Below, piece after piece: positions 63,265-63,958 of a stretch of 63,958 nucleotides of DNA. The stretch is from Tistrella bauzanensis (lineage in GTDB: Bacteria; Pseudomonadota; Alphaproteobacteria; Tistrellales; Tistrellaceae). The stretch is from assembly GCF_014636235.1 (NCBI RefSeq), contig NZ_BMDZ01000031.1, positions 1 to 63,958 of the forward strand, given 5' to 3'. Each line of letters begins with the position of its first letter. Within the stretch, counting starts at the first letter, position 1. The notes under the pieces are model-generated. The model was not told the origin of the DNA and did not search any database. It was given only the letters and a program-made list of their open reading frames with translations. The position numbers and the translations under genes were made by a program.

Positions 63265-63906
63265 ATGAGCATGCAGATCAACCGATCCCCGATCGTTTGG
63301 CGCACGGATCAACCGACGCCACGTTCGCCAGCAAAATCCTTCCTGCCCTTGTTGCGCGCCGCTGTTGCGTCGCATCCGGGCCGTCCCGACCTGCTGTGCG
63401 ATCTTGTGATTGTGCTCAGGGATGATCGTCGCTGGGACGAGATTTTCGATCTGCTGTCGCCGCTTGCAGACGGGGATGGCCTGACACCGGCGCTCGCGTG
63501 CGAGTTGGCGCGCGCCGCAATCGCCGGCGAGCGGCCGGATATCGCCCTGCGCGTGGTCGACAGCGCGATTGCGCAAGGGGTTGAGGGCGCGGCGCGGCAA
63601 AAGGTCCTCGCCCTCTACGCCTTGTGCCGGTTTGACGAGGCTCAGGCGGCGGCGCAGCAGGCTTTACGTGAAGACCCTGATGACAATTTGGTGCTTGGCG
63701 CGTTTGGCAGCGATTGCCTGACACGCGGTGACCTGGACGCGTTGATAAGCACCTGCCAGTGGGGGATCGACTGCGGTGCATCCTCCAGCGCCTACATGGC
63801 CTATCTGGCCACCGCCCTTGCCATGGCCGGTCGGCGATCGGAGCTGGGGGATGTGCTCGACCCAGCGCACCTGTGCCAGGGCAACGAGTTCAGGTTAACG
63901 CGGTGA
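63265..63906 (+). CDS. TPR-like repeat protein, possibly truncated
   Basis: The 213-residue protein is made of helical pairs with TPR character: AAVASHPGRPDLLCDLVIVLRDDRRWDEIFDLLSPLA, ALYALCRFDEAQAAAQQALREDPDDNLVLGAFG and AYMAYLATALAMAGRRSELGDVLDP. The layout recalls the N-terminal TPR part of proteins that end in a 2OG-Fe(II) oxygenase or sulfotransferase domain, but the frame stops right after the repeats. No catalytic residues are seen. It may be a scaffold protein or a 3'-truncated gene; the window ends 52 bases later. Confidence 0.65.
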   Translation: MSMQINRSPIVWRTDQPTPRSPAKSFLPLLRAAVASHPGRPDLLCDLVIVLRDDRRWDEIFDLLSPLADGDGLTPALACELARAAIAGERPDIALRVVDSAIAQGVEGAARQKVLALYALCRFDEAQAAAQQALREDPDDNLVLGAFGSDCLTRGDLDALISTCQWGIDCGASSSAYMAYLATALAMAGRRSELGDVLDPAHLCQGNEFRLTR

Positions 63907-63958
63907 TCGGAATCTCTGGCGCACGATAGTTTGGCGTGATTCAACAGGCTTCCACAGA

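Noticed and set aside
62945-63268. Plus-strand ORF of 107 codons
   Set aside because: No ribosome site, no recognisable domain and atypical composition; probably chance in the decayed stretch.

Overview
The window is very GC-rich DNA with long overlapping reading frames, AT-poor gene spacing and the gene families of an alphaproteobacterium. The start carries a plasmid-type replication and partition module: an HTH-ParA, a ParB, a RepA_C-type initiator and 16 copies of a 17-bp iteron. The rest is metabolic and transport cargo. The best fit is one end of a large plasmid or chromid of a Rhodospirillales bacterium such as Tistrella. The genus is an inference from gene style; the plasmid nature is well supported.

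Layout. 0-5 kb: GNAT acetyltransferase, parB-parA (minus), an iteron-rich origin region, repA. 5-15 kb: mixed single genes, namely a sensor kinase with a degenerate ATP domain, an orphan lasso-peptide B2-like protease, leuA, a deformylase-like protein lacking metal ligands, a GlxA regulator, two small membrane proteins, a divergent HxlR/quinone-reductase pair, and a WYL regulator with a glyoxalase-fold protein. 15-27.5 kb: one long minus-strand catabolic operon (two acyl-CoA dehydrogenases, enoyl-CoA hydratase, two CoA ligases, a complete Liv-type ABC importer, a TetR regulator) that imports and beta-oxidises an unidentified carboxylic acid. 27.6-36.5 kb: SDR with divergent AraC regulator, GloA, gamma-carbonic anhydrase, two MliC-like lipoproteins, old yellow enzyme, crotonase, and a COG0523 metallochaperone overlapping an amidohydrolase.

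36.9-43.4 kb: TauE/SafE permease followed by a Dpp/Opp-type ABC importer. 43.5-50 kb: stress protein and cupin, then an iron operon (PchR-like AraC regulator, TonB receptor, RhtX-type permease, methyltransferase-cupin fusion) with two Fur-like palindromes. 50-54 kb: serine beta-lactamase-like esterase, zinc alcohol dehydrogenase, and an ammonium transporter behind a sigma-54 promoter. 54.2-60.3 kb: a seven-gene minus-strand operon (NMT1-type binding protein, ATPase, two permeases, class II aldolase, TauD dioxygenase, peroxiredoxin) ending at an intrinsic terminator. Divergent from it are an HD-domain protein with a six-ligand dimetal set and a GntR/FCD regulator. 62.3-64 kb: decayed DNA and a TPR protein.

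The most promising candidate for a new system is the 54-62 kb locus. It combines an Fe/2-oxoglutarate dioxygenase with a possible HD-type di-iron oxygenase and a dedicated importer, a pairing known from phosphonate catabolism (PhnY/PhnZ, TmpA/TmpB). Other points of interest are the metallochaperone-amidohydrolase pair, the methyltransferase-cupin fusion, the deformylase-like protein and the lasso-B2 orphan. No tRNA, rRNA, CRISPR array or insertion sequence was recognised.
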